Counted from the first letter of the stretch, positions 17,105 to 30,238 are shown. The stretch is DNA of 64,000 bases from Chlorokybus atmophyticus (GCA_009103225.1 RHPI01001946.1:48008-112007), one strand, 5' to 3'. Notes: generated from the letters alone by a model not told the origin. Translations and numbers: made by a program.

Positions 17105-17310
17105 ATTCACGTTTTGATTGCTCTGTTGCCTTCGCGCGCTGCTGCTTGCGAGTTGCTGACTCAGTCTCCTAGCCTGCTACAGTAGGAGAGATGAGAGGTC
17201 TCAGTATTACTGCCAAATATTACATGCTTAAACTTGTCACCTAAGGCGTGGCTTATCGCCTCCAAGCCAGCCGTCTCATTGGCCAGCTTACGAGGCGCCT
17301 CACAAAATGG
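17105..17310 (+). repeat. Leader-like segment of a dispersed repeat family
   Basis: Starting about 30 bp after the tRNA, the blocks ACGTTTTGATTGC, CTTCGCGCGCTG and CAAGCCAGCC match segments at 32745-32900. The first two also match 31205-31260. This looks like the 5' end of a repeat family whose coding part is the HNH-related sequence described below. Confidence 0.5.
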
Positions 17311-20300
17311 CCTGTTACAGTTTGAGGCGGCCTCAAGGGGGCCCCCTTGGGGGCTCGCTTGCTTTAGGACATAAACATATACATAAACATATACACATAC
17401 ACATACTCATGTTATACATACCTTGCAACCAACTACATACATAACGCGCGATAATGGTTTGCACATGAAGAGCAAATGCGAGCAACATCGAGACATCATT
17501 TAATAGGTTCAAATAAGCCTATATGCCAGCAACACAACCCGCGACGATTGTCGCCTTGCAACACTGTAATCAACACGCGCAACATCCATGAAAGTGAGGC
17601 AACACCTTCTCATGATCAATCAATCAAGTGACACGCACGCGCCATGACCACGCACGCCAGCAATCAATGCATTGATGCACGCCATCAACATCACCATAAC
17701 GCAAACACAACCATCAATACTATAAACATCAACACAACGCAGCATGACAACATCTTACCACCAACAACTTCATAGCAGTCAACCAGACTACCGATGCATG
17801 CGTACCGTTGATAGCAAGTATAGTTACAGCAGACGACTCGTTGCTAATGCATGTAATAAGCATGCGCAACAGCATTAAGCATGCCAGCCAACACTACGAA
17901 ATCCTTTGCAACAGTATGCTTAATTACACGTGATGTTAACTATTACGTGTAATTCAGCATACACGTGATGTCAAATAGGTTAACTTGTCTTCCACCATGA
18001 CAGGCAGCATGCCAATGGTTTGAAATGGCAACCACTGTTAATGTGCTTTTATCCATGATGCAACATGTACGCACATGCGACGCCGGCATGCTTACGAGTA
18101 ACAAACCTTAACCGCGACAAACACGCGCGTGCAGCTACCTGCTCGCTTTTAAGCATATGCACCACACCGTTGCGACATCAAACATGTTAGTGCAATATCA
18201 AGGTGCATGGGAATGGTCGCAATCAGCTACTTGCTCGCTTTGCATACATTCCATTGCGACATCAGGGTGCACGCAAATGGTTGGCATGCCGCTAAGCTGA
18301 CTTGCTCGCTTTCAAGCACGTCGCTGTGACAGAGCATGCCGACATTAATTTGCACGCAAGTGGTCACAATCGTTTGCCTGCTTGCCTGTGCGATATCATG
18401 TATCATGCCAAAATCAGCCGATGAGTACCAGCAGTTGCCGTTACGACATCAGCCATTCCAATGCGACATCAAATGCACGCAAATAGTGATTAATAATTAC
18501 CTGCTCGTTATGATAATGGCTAATATAACAGTGCGATATCAGGTATCATGCACACAACAACCGACGCATACTCCGTCTACTCATCGGTTGCTAATAGCAT
18601 CAGTAGCTCGCCTTCAAGATGCCTAACAAACAATGTTGCGACAGCAGGCATGTCGACACTGACGTCAGTGCGACGTCAGTGTGCACACGAATAGGCATTA
18701 GCTTTGGCTTGTTGGCTTTCGAGATGTCTAGCATGCTGTTGCAACATACGGCATGCCACTGCGATATCGCATTGCACGCAAACGCGAATGATCTCAAGCA
18801 GCTGTTTGCTTGTCTCTAAGCGGCCAGGCATGTGCAATATATCATATACACAGCAGCAGCAAGTGACTGCAGCTATCCGCTTGCACTTAAGATGTCCAGA
18901 CATGTCAGTGCGACTTCAGGTAGCTCGCGAATGGTCACAATCAGGTACCTGCTTGCATGTGCAGTATTAAGCATGTCACTACGATATTAGGCATGCTTGC
19001 CTCCAGTTCAGCATGCACGTGCGACATTCATGCAAATAATTATCAACGCATGACTGCTTGCCTCTGCTCAAACATACACACATATGCAAACCAATTTTCA
19101 TGCGAATGGTCACAACTACTCACGTTGTTGTGAAATTAGAGTAGGCAACGACATCCCGTACCATGCGCATCATAACCGACAATTTTTTGCTTGCTTGGAT
19201 TCAGATGTGCACGCCTGTGCGACATAGGGTAATATGCGAACGGTCACCGTCAGTTAACTGCGTTACCTTCAATAAACCGGAATAAATTACTTGTGTGCAA
19301 CAAAAAAAACGAACGAATGGTCACCTCCAATGTCTTGCTTGCGCTTAACACACCCATGTGCACTAATAGGCATGCGCATGTTTGCCAGCGAGGTGGGCTC
19401 CCCCTCCGCAGCGCACGTGCTATGGCAGGGGCTGTTACGACTAGCATGTAACACACGTTTACTACCTTTTAGCACAATTACACGCGACATCAAGTTGAAG
19501 GATAATCCAGAGAAACATGATGTGTGCGAGATACGACTACATCCGTATTCACAATATTGCAATCACGCCATAATAATAACCCATATCAAATACAATATGT
19601 ATCGCTACGCAACAGCTAATACAAGTGATAAATGGTAAAAACTGCAACAATGGTGAATAAAACCAATGATGAAAGCAAGTGAATCGATTGTGTTCATACC
19701 TCTTCACATGAGCGCGCCCCTTATGCACATGCGCCGCCGGTAGTCGCCGCATAGCAGCTCGCTAGTTTAAGCGCATGTGTCGATAAGATCATAAACGCAT
19801 TTTCCAACCCACATTAACGGGGGGCAGGCGGACCATGCTTGCTCGTGGCACGGAGCTCCTTGACCCAGCACACGGCGCCAAGCACACGAGCATCTCCGTG
19901 CAGCGACAAAGTCGGATGCGGCTAAGAATTGCGTGAGTTGGCTGCAAGCACGTCGCATCACGACACGTCAAACGTCGAAGTGTTTGGCTACGCGACTCCG
20001 TGATTGCACGCTAAGCAACGATGCCGCGGTCTCCCATCACCGCACGAGGAATCCTCTGATTGAAAAAGACGTCATGAATTGCAAGGAAGCAATTGCGGCA
20101 ACATTGCCGTCGCGTCCAATTTGAGACGTGACGTGACACTTGACGTGACTAAGCGGCCGGCTGTTGTTGGCGACGGATGACGTCGCCGGTTTCGGCACCC
20201 GCTGGTGTTCAATGAATCAACCATGATGGCTTAGGTCTTCATGGTGAATGGGGAAAGGCCTGTATTGATTCGCAAAAGCGCATCAGTAATTGCAACATTC

Positions 20301-20515
20301 AGCGATTTCGCCGATGTCACTGCCTCACACGGTGGTGGTCGGATGTTCGCACAATGGGACGCTTGTACAACACCTGATCTGCCAATTGGTGCGATTGTGA
20401 TGTTGTTACAAGTCGTCTCGGGTTGTTCATAGCAGCGCATGAAGCCCATGGTGTGTACAATGTACACACTAGGTTACTAAGGGGGCCCCCTTGAGGCCGC
20501 CTCAAGGTGTTACAG
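17311..20515. mobile_element. 3.2 kb segment framed by palindromic inverted repeats
   Basis: The left end (17311-17350) and right end (20479-20515) are near-perfect inverted copies containing two self-complementary blocks, TTGAGGCGGCCTCAA and AAGGGGGCCCCCTT, and a TGTTACA/TGTAACA edge. I saw no transposase or other credible protein between them and no clear target-site duplication. The interior is AT-moderate and largely a decayed tandem array. It could be a non-autonomous DNA transposon. The homologous repeat at 32881-32925 has only a compact hairpin at this place. Confidence 0.55.
18060..19340. repeat. Degenerate tandem array (about 80-110 bp units)
   Basis: Recurring in order are the motifs TGCGACATCA, GCATGCACGCAAATGGTCAC and ACCTGCTCGCTT, with variable spacing and many substitutions. 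At least ten units are recognisable by eye. It fills the middle of the palindrome-framed segment. Confidence 0.6.
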
Positions 20516-20519
20516 GCGA

Positions 20520-21240
20520 ATATCCAAGGCAAATTGAGGGTTAATCTTATACAGTAAGGGAATTAAGCAGCCTATTTGCTGCAGGCTTTCCTATGCCGGC
20601 TCGGCCTGCACGCTGCGAGGTTGCGTAATGCGGCACAAATGCTGTAAGGTTGGGGCAAGGTTGGGGCAGCCGATTCAAGGCGGCAATGGATGTGGTGGAC
20701 GTGAACGTGGCGGTGGAGGAGGAGCTGGCAACCCACACGCAGTGCGCTCAAATAACTACCGTACTTGTTTAACTGCTGGCCGATACTGACGCAAGAGCAA
20801 GGTATCATGAATTGGTTACCGACAACTTGTATAGCTTGCGTGTTGAATGTTGTAGCTCATATGCTTTGCTGAGATTACATCGCATATCCGCATTGCATGC
20901 TCTTAGTTCGAACCATCTAGACTTAAACTTTGCTTGTTTTCCTGACAGTTGTCCTCACTGTCTTTGCCCTTCTGGCTAACTTAGCGGCGCTAGACCATGA
21001 GCTGACTACATTTCTGTCGGTTGGCACACACAGGCTTCTATCTCAACAGGTATCGGCTATTGGCTGCTTAGTTGTGCAACAGTGCAGAGCTGCAGGCTTA
21101 ATGTCTCATGAGACTAATTCTAGTGGTGTCTTTGCAGCTCGCTTTACCGTTTTTCCTTAAGGGAGGGCCCGCTGCCTGCTGCTCGCCTCGACTGCGCTGC
21201 TCCTCGCGCCCTCGCCTCCAGCGCTAGCTTTTCCATTGTA
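20520..21240. other. Non-coding part of HNH-repeat copy 1
   Basis: No gene. The block around 20560-20700 (GCAGCCTATT, CTGCACGCTGCGAGGTTGC, CAAGGCGG) matches 32985-33080, so it belongs to the same dispersed repeat as the HNH sequences. Confidence 0.5.
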
Positions 21241-21247
21241 CCTGCCC

Positions 21248-22890
21248 TCAAACCAAGGCATTCCGCCTGATGCTCGTAAGATGTGATGCTGCTTGCACTG
21301 TCCCTCTTGCGCCAGAGGAGTCTTCGTCACCCTCGCCATCGAGATCCTCGCCATTGAGATCCTCGCCTTCCCATTCTGATTCTCTTGGGAAGCCGTTGTC
21401 CTCTAAGATTGCGAACATGTTGGTAAGCAATATGCTCATGTCCATGTGCATGTTAGTGTTAGTTGCTGCTGGTGCAAAGGCATGTTGTTGTAGTGGTCGT
21501 TTCCGCACACCCCGTTTGTGCAGGCTGCCTTGCTGCAGGTTGTATTGCTTAGGCATAGGTTGTAAGTTCTTACAGTTGAAGCATGTTTCACGCTGCTCCT
21601 TCACGCGCAGATGAAAGCTGGCTATCGGCTTTTCATGGTCTAAATGTCAGCAGTCTCCCTAGTTGTCCTAGGTCATTCCCCCGCCATACTAGTGGAACTG
21701 ACCTTTAATGCATCTCTCGAGGAAGGAGGTGCATCGGATAAGCTCGATGGTGCGCTAATCAAGGGTCTTGCCACCCAGGCCCTTGAATGCTTGTCGTGTC
21801 CTGCATCTGCACAGGCAAGCAATGCGGTACACCACGTCGTTGCGGTAGCGTTCCCGCTGGGCAGCATTGACACAAGTCTTGCATAGGGTGCGTGAGGTAG
21901 ATACAAATGAAACCCCTCTTTTGTTCACCGCATGTGTTGCATTTGCGTTCGACACCCTCCTTGGTTTTCTTGTATGATCAGAGCCATCAACCCCCGCCTG
22001 CAAGAGGTGCAGTACTATTAATAGTCTGTCTGACGAAGCGCTCTGTGTGTTTAACTCGACATGGGCGCCCTTCCAACGAGTAAGTTGATAAGTTTGTAAC
22101 GCTATGCTTGCATGCTCTGCTATGTTCTCATTCTTCTACTTGCCTTGATAGGTTGGGACCCCTTTGGCAATGACTTCGAGCTTTACTTTGGCTTCTTCGC
22201 GCTCTTCCTCTCGGCATTGGACACACTGCCCATTCACAAGGTAAACCTCGGTGTGCACGCGAGGGCATTGTGTTTCAACTGCATAGTAAAATGAGCATGT
22301 ACACAAGTTTGTTTGGTGTGTTAGCTTAATGTTAGCATGCTCTCACACGACTCACTTGATTGGACAATTGCTTCAAGTGTTGTGACACGCGTGGGGAGGT
22401 CTTCTTGCTTTCTCTTCTCCCTTTGTTTGCTGTAGTTGATTTGCGTCTTCTTGTACACTCCACGCTGGTCAAAGAGCTCAAGTAGAACTCCGTATGCCCC
22501 TCTAGACATGGCACCTCGGCTGCAAACAAGTTGATATTTGCTACTGTTGTGCTTTCATGTATGTGCGTGCAATGTATCTACTAAGGTGGCACAACTGTAC
22601 ATGCTTGTGCAGTGCTGATGCTTCTCAGTGTGTGACTTGATGTTGCACTTGCTTTTGCTTGTCTGACCTTGATATGTTGTTGCGTCAGCATGTGCTAGGT
22701 TGGCCATGGCTGCTCGGTTAGAGCGCACCCATTGCTGCTCGCACTGCAGGCACCTCCTACCATTCTTTGCGTAGCGGAGTGTGCGCTCCTCGCCATCCAT
22801 TATGACGATGTAGTCTACATTTCTGGAGCAGGGTATCCCATGGAATTTCCTTGGTGGTAGTGGCTGCACGCAATCCATCTGCATTCATCG
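21248..22890 (-). pseudogene. HNH nuclease-like repeat gene, copy 1 (decayed)
   Basis: On the minus strand, segments in order resemble copy 2: a cysteine-pair segment RRCLQCEQQWVRSNRAAMAN (about 22700), SRGAYGVLLELFDQRGVYKK, a GQCVQCREEE segment (about 22200), and the HNH region ending ETCFNCKNLQPMPKQYNLQ (about 21545). The core Gly-Met-Thr-Trp-Asp-Asn and His-x-Asp-His motifs are interrupted by several stops around 21620-21700, so this copy is dead. Spliced structure is likely, as the segments are separated by AG/GT junctions. The downstream frame 21248-21600 is acidic and not recognised. Confidence 0.6.
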
Positions 22891-22899
22891 GCACATGCA

Positions 22900-23780
22900 A
22901 GTGAGTACTGCCACATGGCCCAAGTGCTAACTGCTAACACAGCATGTGTGTGTATGTGTGTTGTGCATGCATGTGTATATGGTGCTCTTACTACATAGTC
23001 ATGGGTGCATTGATTCTCACGTTTTTGACTGAGTGTATACACATTCCCCAGTTGTTAATTCACATCATATGTGTGTATGTGTTGAGTTGGTTGGCATGCG
23101 TCTGTGTAGTACTGTTATTACCCAGTCATTGAGTGTATACACGTGCGCAGTGCAATGCTATTACTGACAATTTACGTGCATACTTATGCTACTATACGCT
23201 TGTAAAGGAAGTGTACATATGCTACCACCCACACCAGGTGGTACGTGCATTGCTTGGTTGTCTAGTAATGACTGTCAAGATACCTTGGTGACTGGCGTGT
23301 ACGTGGTCATGGCAGTACTACACATATCATGCTTTGCACAATACACATAATAAAGTGTACAGCTGTGTGCTTGTAAACGCAGGTGGAATTGGTTGGAGCA
23401 CCATCCTTGGTTAAAAAAGTTGTTGCAAGTTAGCATGCAAGCTTACTTACCACTGGCAAGCTTCTAAGAGTTGGAGACGGTTGTTAGGCTATCTTTGTGT
23501 GCGCAAAGTGTTGTACAGCAGGTGTGGAAGGATTCTGGCTTGCGAATAGTACAGCTTCAGTTGCTACTTAGTTAGGCGGCCTGACTGTACACATATGTGC
23601 AGTCCTGTTGCTGCTTTTGTCTACTTGTGTGGGTTGTGTAGCTACTGATCGCTGGCGTGTTGTACTGGGCTCTTGCAGCTACCACCTCTCTTGATGGTTG
23701 GTTGTCGCCAGTCAGAAAACTCCTACTTCTAAGTGGTTGGCCTACATGTGGGTGCTGCTGCGCCGCCAGTAGTTCAGTCT
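22900..23780. other. Non-coding, TG/CA-rich DNA before the gypsy element
   Basis: No supportable gene. It contains the insertion site of the gypsy element; the sequence resumes at 30782. Confidence 0.6.
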
Positions 23781-23785
23781 CGAGT

Positions 23786-24311
23786 TGTAACGGGAGCAAT
23801 AATAATAGGGGTATTATTGCTACCTAAATAACACATTTTGTATGAATAAGTATTTAAATATGCTTATTTATACCTCTTTTCTACGGTTCCTCGCTTATTA
23901 AAGGCTATGATGCTTTATCATAGCTTAAATAAGTCCCAATGGGTGTAGAACCGCTTATTCAAGCCTATTTAGTGTCACATTTGATATAATGTGATCACTA
24001 TCTCGTTAGGTACCTTACGATAGGTATCTTTGGATAGGTACCTTATCGATAAGTACCTTATCTGAGCTGTGATTGGCTCACGCTAGATTTCTTAACTACC
24101 CTATCTGTAGGGTCGATGTGTAGTTGTGAGTTAATTATCGCGAGGTATATAGTTGATATACTCTTGATATAAAAGGTCACATCAATCTGATGTGGGGACT
24201 TGGAGTTCTCTGCTCAGTGGCGGCCACGCCGTTGAAAGACTTGTCATAGGCGGTGTGGGTGTTGGGGTAGAGGATTGAAGGGGCATCACCGGCGACGGTG
24301 GTGCTGTTACA
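23786..24311 (+). repeat. 5' LTR of the gypsy element
   Basis: 526 bp, begins TGTAACGGGAGC and ends GGTGCTGTTACA, with short inverted termini TGTAAC/GTTACA. Confidence 0.95.
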
Positions 24312-24312
24312 T

Positions 24313-24326
24313 TGGTATCCGGGAGC
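24313..24326 (+). other. Primer-binding site of the gypsy element
   Basis: TGGTATCCGGGAGC begins one base after the 5' LTR. TGG pairs with a tRNA CCA tail, and the TGGTATC start is typical of initiator-methionine tRNA priming. Confidence 0.8.
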
Positions 24327-25203
24327 AGGGGGGTGACGTGGGTACTTATAGGGGGCGGCGACCTGCTTTCGGCCAATCAGAAGGCGTCGGCGGCGGCCTC
24401 CTATTCGTCCACGCAGCCCAAGCTTCAAGTTCGCTTTCCTGCGCTACCTCCACGTTGAAGCCACCTATCAAAGAGGCGGCCTTCCCACGTGTGAGATACC
24501 ATTACACGTCGGTGACTTGCCTGCTTGCCTGCTTGCCAGGTGCTTGCCAGGTGCACGTGTGTACACACAGTGACTTGCCAGTGCACTATCATTGCTTGCA
24601 GTGATTGCCTGTCATTGCATGCGGTGATTGCGGCTTGCTAGTGTGCCATCACTGTTTGTCACACTTAGTGCACTATCATTGCTTGCAGTGATTGCCTATC
24701 ATTGCATGCGGTAATTGCTTGTCATTGTGCTTGCCAATGCATGTCACAGTTAGTCACCGTACGGCTTGCCTGTTGCATGCCTGTGACGTACCTGTGACCT
24801 GCCAGCGGCTTTGCCGGGTCGTTTGACCCGGGTCCGTAAGTTCCAAACCAAACTGTTCCCAAACCCTCCCCCTCTGGCTTCGGCATGGAGATCGGGACTT
24901 GGTTAGGACTGTTGTGGGGAGGTTCTAGGACAATCTGTTCCCAAACCCTGTTAGTCTGAAACCCTCCACCTCTGGCTTCGGCCTGGAGATTGGGACTTGG
25001 TTGAGGACAACACAGGGTTAGGACATTCTGGTCCCACTTAGACTTGTTCTGTTTGGTGACACTTCAGATCCAACCTTTCCTATTTTGGGACTGGTTTGGA
25101 CTCTGTTTGGGACTTTTACAACTTGGGGTCATTTTGATCCTCTCGTTGAACCTGGTCCATTGGTGAGGTTCTCACCATCCCATTCTGCCTGTTTTGCAGA
25201 GAA

Positions 25204-26381
25204 ATGGAAGAAAACTCGGTGCCCACCTCAAAAGGGGAGAGCTCGAAAAAAGAGCAACCTTCCCGTGAGGAGGAATTTCCATCCATGGAAGATATTCCGA
25301 ATCCGGATGATGCACCTGATGAGTCTCAAGCTGCCAAAGCTGCGGAAGCTTCAATGGATGATAGATCACCTTCTATATTCCCTGAGTTTTCCATTCGCAT
25401 GACACAGCAGGACTTGATGGAGCATTTCTTTAACACCTATGATCAGGACCCTCGTGAGGCGATTGTCTCATTCGTGAACTTTCTCTTCCTTTTGGCAGAA
25501 AAAGTTTCAAAGCTCACCACCTTTATGGGGCAAGATTGGGAGGGGCAGATGGGTGAAGGCAAACGTGTTCTGAATATGATCGAGCGTCTTCAGCGTGCTG
25601 ACGGTGGTCCACCTGTTCAAGCACTTGCTCGTCCAACCGAGTTTGTTCCCAACAAGCAAGCGGCCATCTTCGACTGGCTTGTAAAGTTGCGACACTATGT
25701 CAACTCCCTTCACATTTTTGAGGAGGGGAAATTGCGTGTAGCTGAGTTGCTGATCCCAAACGATGCTCTGGCAGAGTGGTACCGCCGTAAGCGACGGGAT
25801 ACAAACCTCGGGCGGGAAGTAAATCAGTTGTGCTTTTTCATGGAGCAGCGCAATGGTGGCGCAGATCCTGCCCAGGTTGCTCGCAACCAGCTGCACAACC
25901 TGCGTCAGAACGGGCGTCCGGTTCAGCAGTACATCCAGGATTTTCAGTCGTTTGTCAGCAAGATCAATGCTGGCAAACTACCTATCAGTGATGCTGATCA
26001 GCTGGATATGTTCAGGCGTGGCTTGGACACAGATCTCGTGCAGCATGTGGCCGTCAACCCCGCGAGTTTGCAAGTGAGTGGGCCTCGACGGATTTACCAA
26101 TGCTGATGCAGATGGTTGCTGCTGTGGACAGTGTAAAGCGCTCTCACGCCAACATGCAAACCACGGCAAAAGAGGCAGCCCCGGTTTCAGCTGCAAAGCG
26201 CCCGGCCACTGACAACAAACCTTTTGTGAAAAGGGCGAAACCATCTCATCCTGCTAGCCCCTACAATGCGGCCAAATCCATTATCACTTGCAGTTTCTGC
26301 AAGAAGACAGGTCATGGGGAGGCTAAGTGCTATGCAAAACAGAATGCACAGAAGGCGAAGCAGCAGAGAGACAAGAAATAG
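25204..26381 (+). pseudogene. gag of the gypsy element (frameshifted)
   Basis: An acidic N-terminus is followed by a capsid-like helical region with the retrotransposon gag signature (AEWYRRKRR, QLHNLRQNGRPVQQYIQDF). At about 26070 the frame shifts. The continuing frame reads through a Lys-rich linker to a CCHC zinc knuckle (CSFCKKTGHGEAKC) and stops at 26381. The shift could be a mutation or a recoding site; nothing nearby looks like a classical slippery site. 24327-25203 is untranslated leader with no gene. Confidence 0.85.
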
Positions 26382-26752
26382 GAATTGTCCGTGGTTGGTA
26401 GCTTAGTCGAGCAGAACGACTTTAAAAACTCTGTACTTCTTGATAAAGTTTTCTCTCTTTGTGATGTATCAGATGTATGGACTGATATGAGCACACCACC
26501 TGTGTTGAAAAATACAAACGGTTGTGTTTCAATCAATGTTCCATTCTCTGAATTAGTAAGTGATGTTAAGCACTTACACGAGTTGCAATTACAACATGCT
26601 GTCACTGCATGTGTAGTTATCCCTCGATATCATGGCCCATGGTCGCAATTGTTGAAAGGGGGAGACATGGTGTACCCATAAGTTGACTCTCAAATCTCCA
26701 TTTGAGTGGCACTGAGTGACCATCAAATGTAGCTAATGTCGGAGTGCCGTGA

Positions 26753-28777
26753 TTGGTAGCAGACTTGATAAAGATCACTTGCAACGGTGAAGCTCCTGTA
26801 TCTTTGCGTGAGAGTTGCATGATTGATGATACTGGTGCAAACCATAACTTTGTTGAACATGCTTGGGTGAAACGTAATAACATTCCTTTCACACCAGTCA
26901 CGTCATATGTACGTGCTGCTGGTTCCACTCTCTATGCAATGGGAGAGGTAAAAGGGCGTTTTGTTATTAATGGCCATAAAACCCGACCAGCCTTCATTGT
27001 GGTGGATATTAGAATCCCCGGGGTGGATGTTGTTTTAGGGGAGCAATGGCACACTGAAGCAGGTTTACAATTAGACTCTCGAGCCAATACATGCACCCTT
27101 CGTAAAGGGAAACGTAGGATGACTTTAACAGCATCTGTACTCGCATGTATACCTCTCGATAATGTTCCGCTCCTCTCTGCTATGCAATTGAAACGTTGCA
27201 TGCGTAAACATGAGGAAGTATACTTTCTGCACTTACAACAGGTGGAAATACCTGCTGAACAGGCTATCAGTGACCCTGTGGTGCAGTCACTTACAGAACA
27301 ATACGCAGATGTATTTCAGGATGAACTCCCAGAGTTGCCTCCCGATCGAAACATACATCATACCATTCCGTTAGAGGAGGGGGCAAAGCCACCTTGGCGG
27401 CCTATATACAGGCTAAGTCCCTTAGAACACGCGGAGATGGAAAAACAGCTTAAAGAGTTATTGGACAAAGGTTTAATAACAAAGAGCATATCTCCTTTTG
27501 GTGCACCAATTTTGTTTGTGCCCAAAAAGAATGGCAAGCCACGCATGTGTATTGATTACCGTGCGTTGAACAAGGTAATTGTTAAAAACAGATACCTTTC
27601 GCCTCGGATTGATGATTTGTTTGATAAGCTGTCAGGTGCAACAGTGTTCAGCACGCTGGATTTGACCAGTGGTTATCATCAAATCAGAATCCACCCGTCG
27701 GATATACAAAAAACTGCATTTCGCACCCCACTAGGACACTTTGAGTATAAAGTGTTACCATTTGGGTTAACAAATGCACCGGCTACATTTCAGACAGCAA
27801 TGAATGCGGTATTTGCTGATGAATTGTACAAGTTTGTACTGGTATATTTAGACGACATTATTGTGTTTAGCAAAACCCGGGAGGACCACCACAGGCATGT
27901 GGAATTGGTTCTAGCTAAGTTACGCGAACACAAATTCTATGCCAACCTGTCCAAATGCAACTTTGCAAAGGATGAACTACCCTTTTTAGGGCATGTGATT
28001 GGCAAAGAAGGATTGAAACCAGATCCTCAAAAGGTGTGTGCGGTAAAGGATTGGCCACCACCCAAGGATGTACATCAGTTACGTGCTTTCTTGGGGCTAG
28101 CCAATTATTTCCGCAAGTTCATGCGAGCATATTCTGGCATGGCAAATCCTTCAACATCTTTACTAAGAAAAGATGTTAAATTTGTGTGGACGGAGGCACA
28201 CGCGGTTGCTTTTACACGCATTAAAGATGCATTAACGCAAGCCCCTGTGTTAGCCTTCCCCGACCCCACCAAGCCTTTTGTGGTGATCAGTGATGCTTCC
28301 ACCATTGGGTGTGGGGCAGTCCTTCTACAGGATGACAGACCATGTGCATATGAAAGCAGAAAGTTCATTCCTGCTGAACGTAATTACACAACCACTGAGC
28401 AGGAATTGCTCGGGGTGGTGCACGCGCTGCGCACATGGCGTTGCTACTTGGAAGGGGTGGAGTTTTCAGTAATTACTGATCACAACCCGCTCACATTCTT
28501 TCATACGCAACAAAATCTGTCGAGGCGGCAAGCTAGGTGGAATGAATTCATTTCTCGTTTCACTTTCACTTGGCAATACCGTCCGGGTCGCACCAATGTG
28601 GCGGATCCAGTAAGTCGCAGCCCTGCTCTTTTGGCGCTTACGCGCTCTCGAAGTACGCGTAATGTACAACAGCCTGAAGATCCTTTCTTAAAGGAAGTGT
28701 CCGCAGGTTATAACTCAGATGATTGGTTTAGCAGTCAAACCAACTTGCAACAGCTTACTGCTGTTAGCAATTTGTAG
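26753..28777 (+). pseudogene. Protease, reverse transcriptase and RNase H of the gypsy element
   Basis: An open stretch of 674 codons. The aspartic protease motif DDTGA is at about 26825. Reverse transcriptase follows, with the catalytic YLDDII box at about 27845, and then RNase H with ISDAS at about 28285 and TDHNPL. It ends at TAG (28775-28777), after which the same frame continues into integrase, so the stop is an in-frame nonsense change. The link to gag (26382-26752) is in another frame and carries stops. Confidence 0.9.
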
Positions 28778-28792
28778 TATAAAGGGGAGCAG

Positions 28793-30103
28793 TTGGCAAT
28801 TCCCAACTCGGGCGACTTGCGTAAGCAATGCTTACATTCAGTGAATGACCCGCCGTATGCTGGGCATTTGGGGAAACACAAAACACTCAAATCTGCGCAA
28901 CAGTTATGCTGGTGGCCGTTAATGTCAGCTGACGTGGATCAATATGTTCGCACATGTGACGTGTGTCAACGTAATAAGCCACTACGACAAAAACAAGCGG
29001 GATTGCTTAAACCATTGGCAATTCCAGAACAAAAGTGGGATAGTGTCAGTATGGATTGGATTACTGACCTACCTGAAACAGCAGCTAAATACACTGCTAT
29101 TGTGGTTTTTGTCGACCGTTTAACTAAAATGGTGCATTTTGCCCCGTGTTGCACAACTGTAAGTGCACGGGACTTGGCACACTTATTTGTGTCCACGGTC
29201 TTTCGCGTTCACGGGGTACCGCGTGAACTTGTCACATATCGTGATCCTTGGTTTGTCTCCAAGTTTTGGCGAGAAGTCTGTGAATTGTTGGGGGTAAAAC
29301 AAAGCATGTCGACTGCTTTCCACCCGCAAACGGACGGTCAAACTGAGCGAGCAAATCAAATACTGGAAGAAATGCTTCGCCACTATGTGGCTCCTAATCA
29401 TGCTGATTGGGACAGGTACTTGCCAATGGCAGAGTTCGCTGTGAACAACGCGTGGCAGGAAAGTGTAAAGGAAACCCCATTTNTTTTCTTGAATTATGGG
29501 ATTCGCCCGAACACACCAGCGTCATTGCGTGTACCTCGCAATGCCCTGATTGTACCAGCGGCAAAGGAATTTGCCACTAATATGCAAGAAAATATGGCTC
29601 GAGCCAAGCTGTGTCTGTCAGAAGCACAGGACAGGCAAAAAGCTTATGCTGATACACATCGAAAAATGGCCACTTTCGATGTCGGCGATAAAGTTTTGCT
29701 TAACGCAAAGAACATAACCATCAAAGGTACGGGTGCTCGCAAGTTGCTGCCCCGATGGTTAGGTCCTTTCTCTATCACTGATAGAGTTGGTACGCACGCT
29801 TATCGACTGCAATTGCCCCCAAGCGTGCGTATACACAACGTGTTCCATGTGAACTTGTTGAAACCTTACCGCTCAGACGGTAGAACACAGCCTCCACCAC
29901 CGCCAGTTGAGGTGGACAGCGAGCTCGAATACGAGGTGGAAGCTATATTGAACCATAAGCTAAATAGTCGAGGACGCGCAACTCGCTATTTGGTGAAATG
30001 GAAAGGGTATGGCCCGGAACATAACAGTTGGGAGCCCGACAGGCATCTTACGCACTGCCGCGAGTTGCTTCGAGCTTATTGGGATTCATGTCCTGTCCCA
30101 TAA
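28793..30103 (+). pseudogene. Integrase and chromodomain of the gypsy element
   Basis: In order: a zinc-binding HHCC region (GHLGKHKT ... CDVCQRNK), a DDE core with MDWI (about 29050), a second-Asp region that reads TYRDPWF with Tyr (29237-29239) where the family has the catalytic Asp, and HPQTDGQTERAN with the Glu. A GPF/Y-like region and a C-terminal chromodomain (YLVKWKGYG, NSWEP) follow, the latter known in chromoviruses to guide insertion to marked chromatin. One ambiguous base lies at 29483. Confidence 0.9.
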
Positions 30104-30238
30104 ACTGTGGGCTTGGTTTTATGACAGACTGGCAGTGCAGTTTCATTACCACCCTGTCATTTCCTGCTATCTCACTGGTTACAATTACTCGAAATCAAGC
30201 CTGATCAACTTGAGTTCAACGAGGACGTTGAAAACCTA

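Noticed and set aside
18060-19340. CRISPR-like array
   Set aside because: Units are degenerate and irregular, spacers are not unique, and the genome is eukaryotic.
17311-20515. Autonomous DNA transposon with transposase
   Set aside because: No transposase-like frame and no clear target-site duplication were found.
26753-30103. Infectious virus
   Set aside because: Gypsy-type LTR retrotransposon of the host genome: no envelope gene, chromodomain present, coding disrupted.
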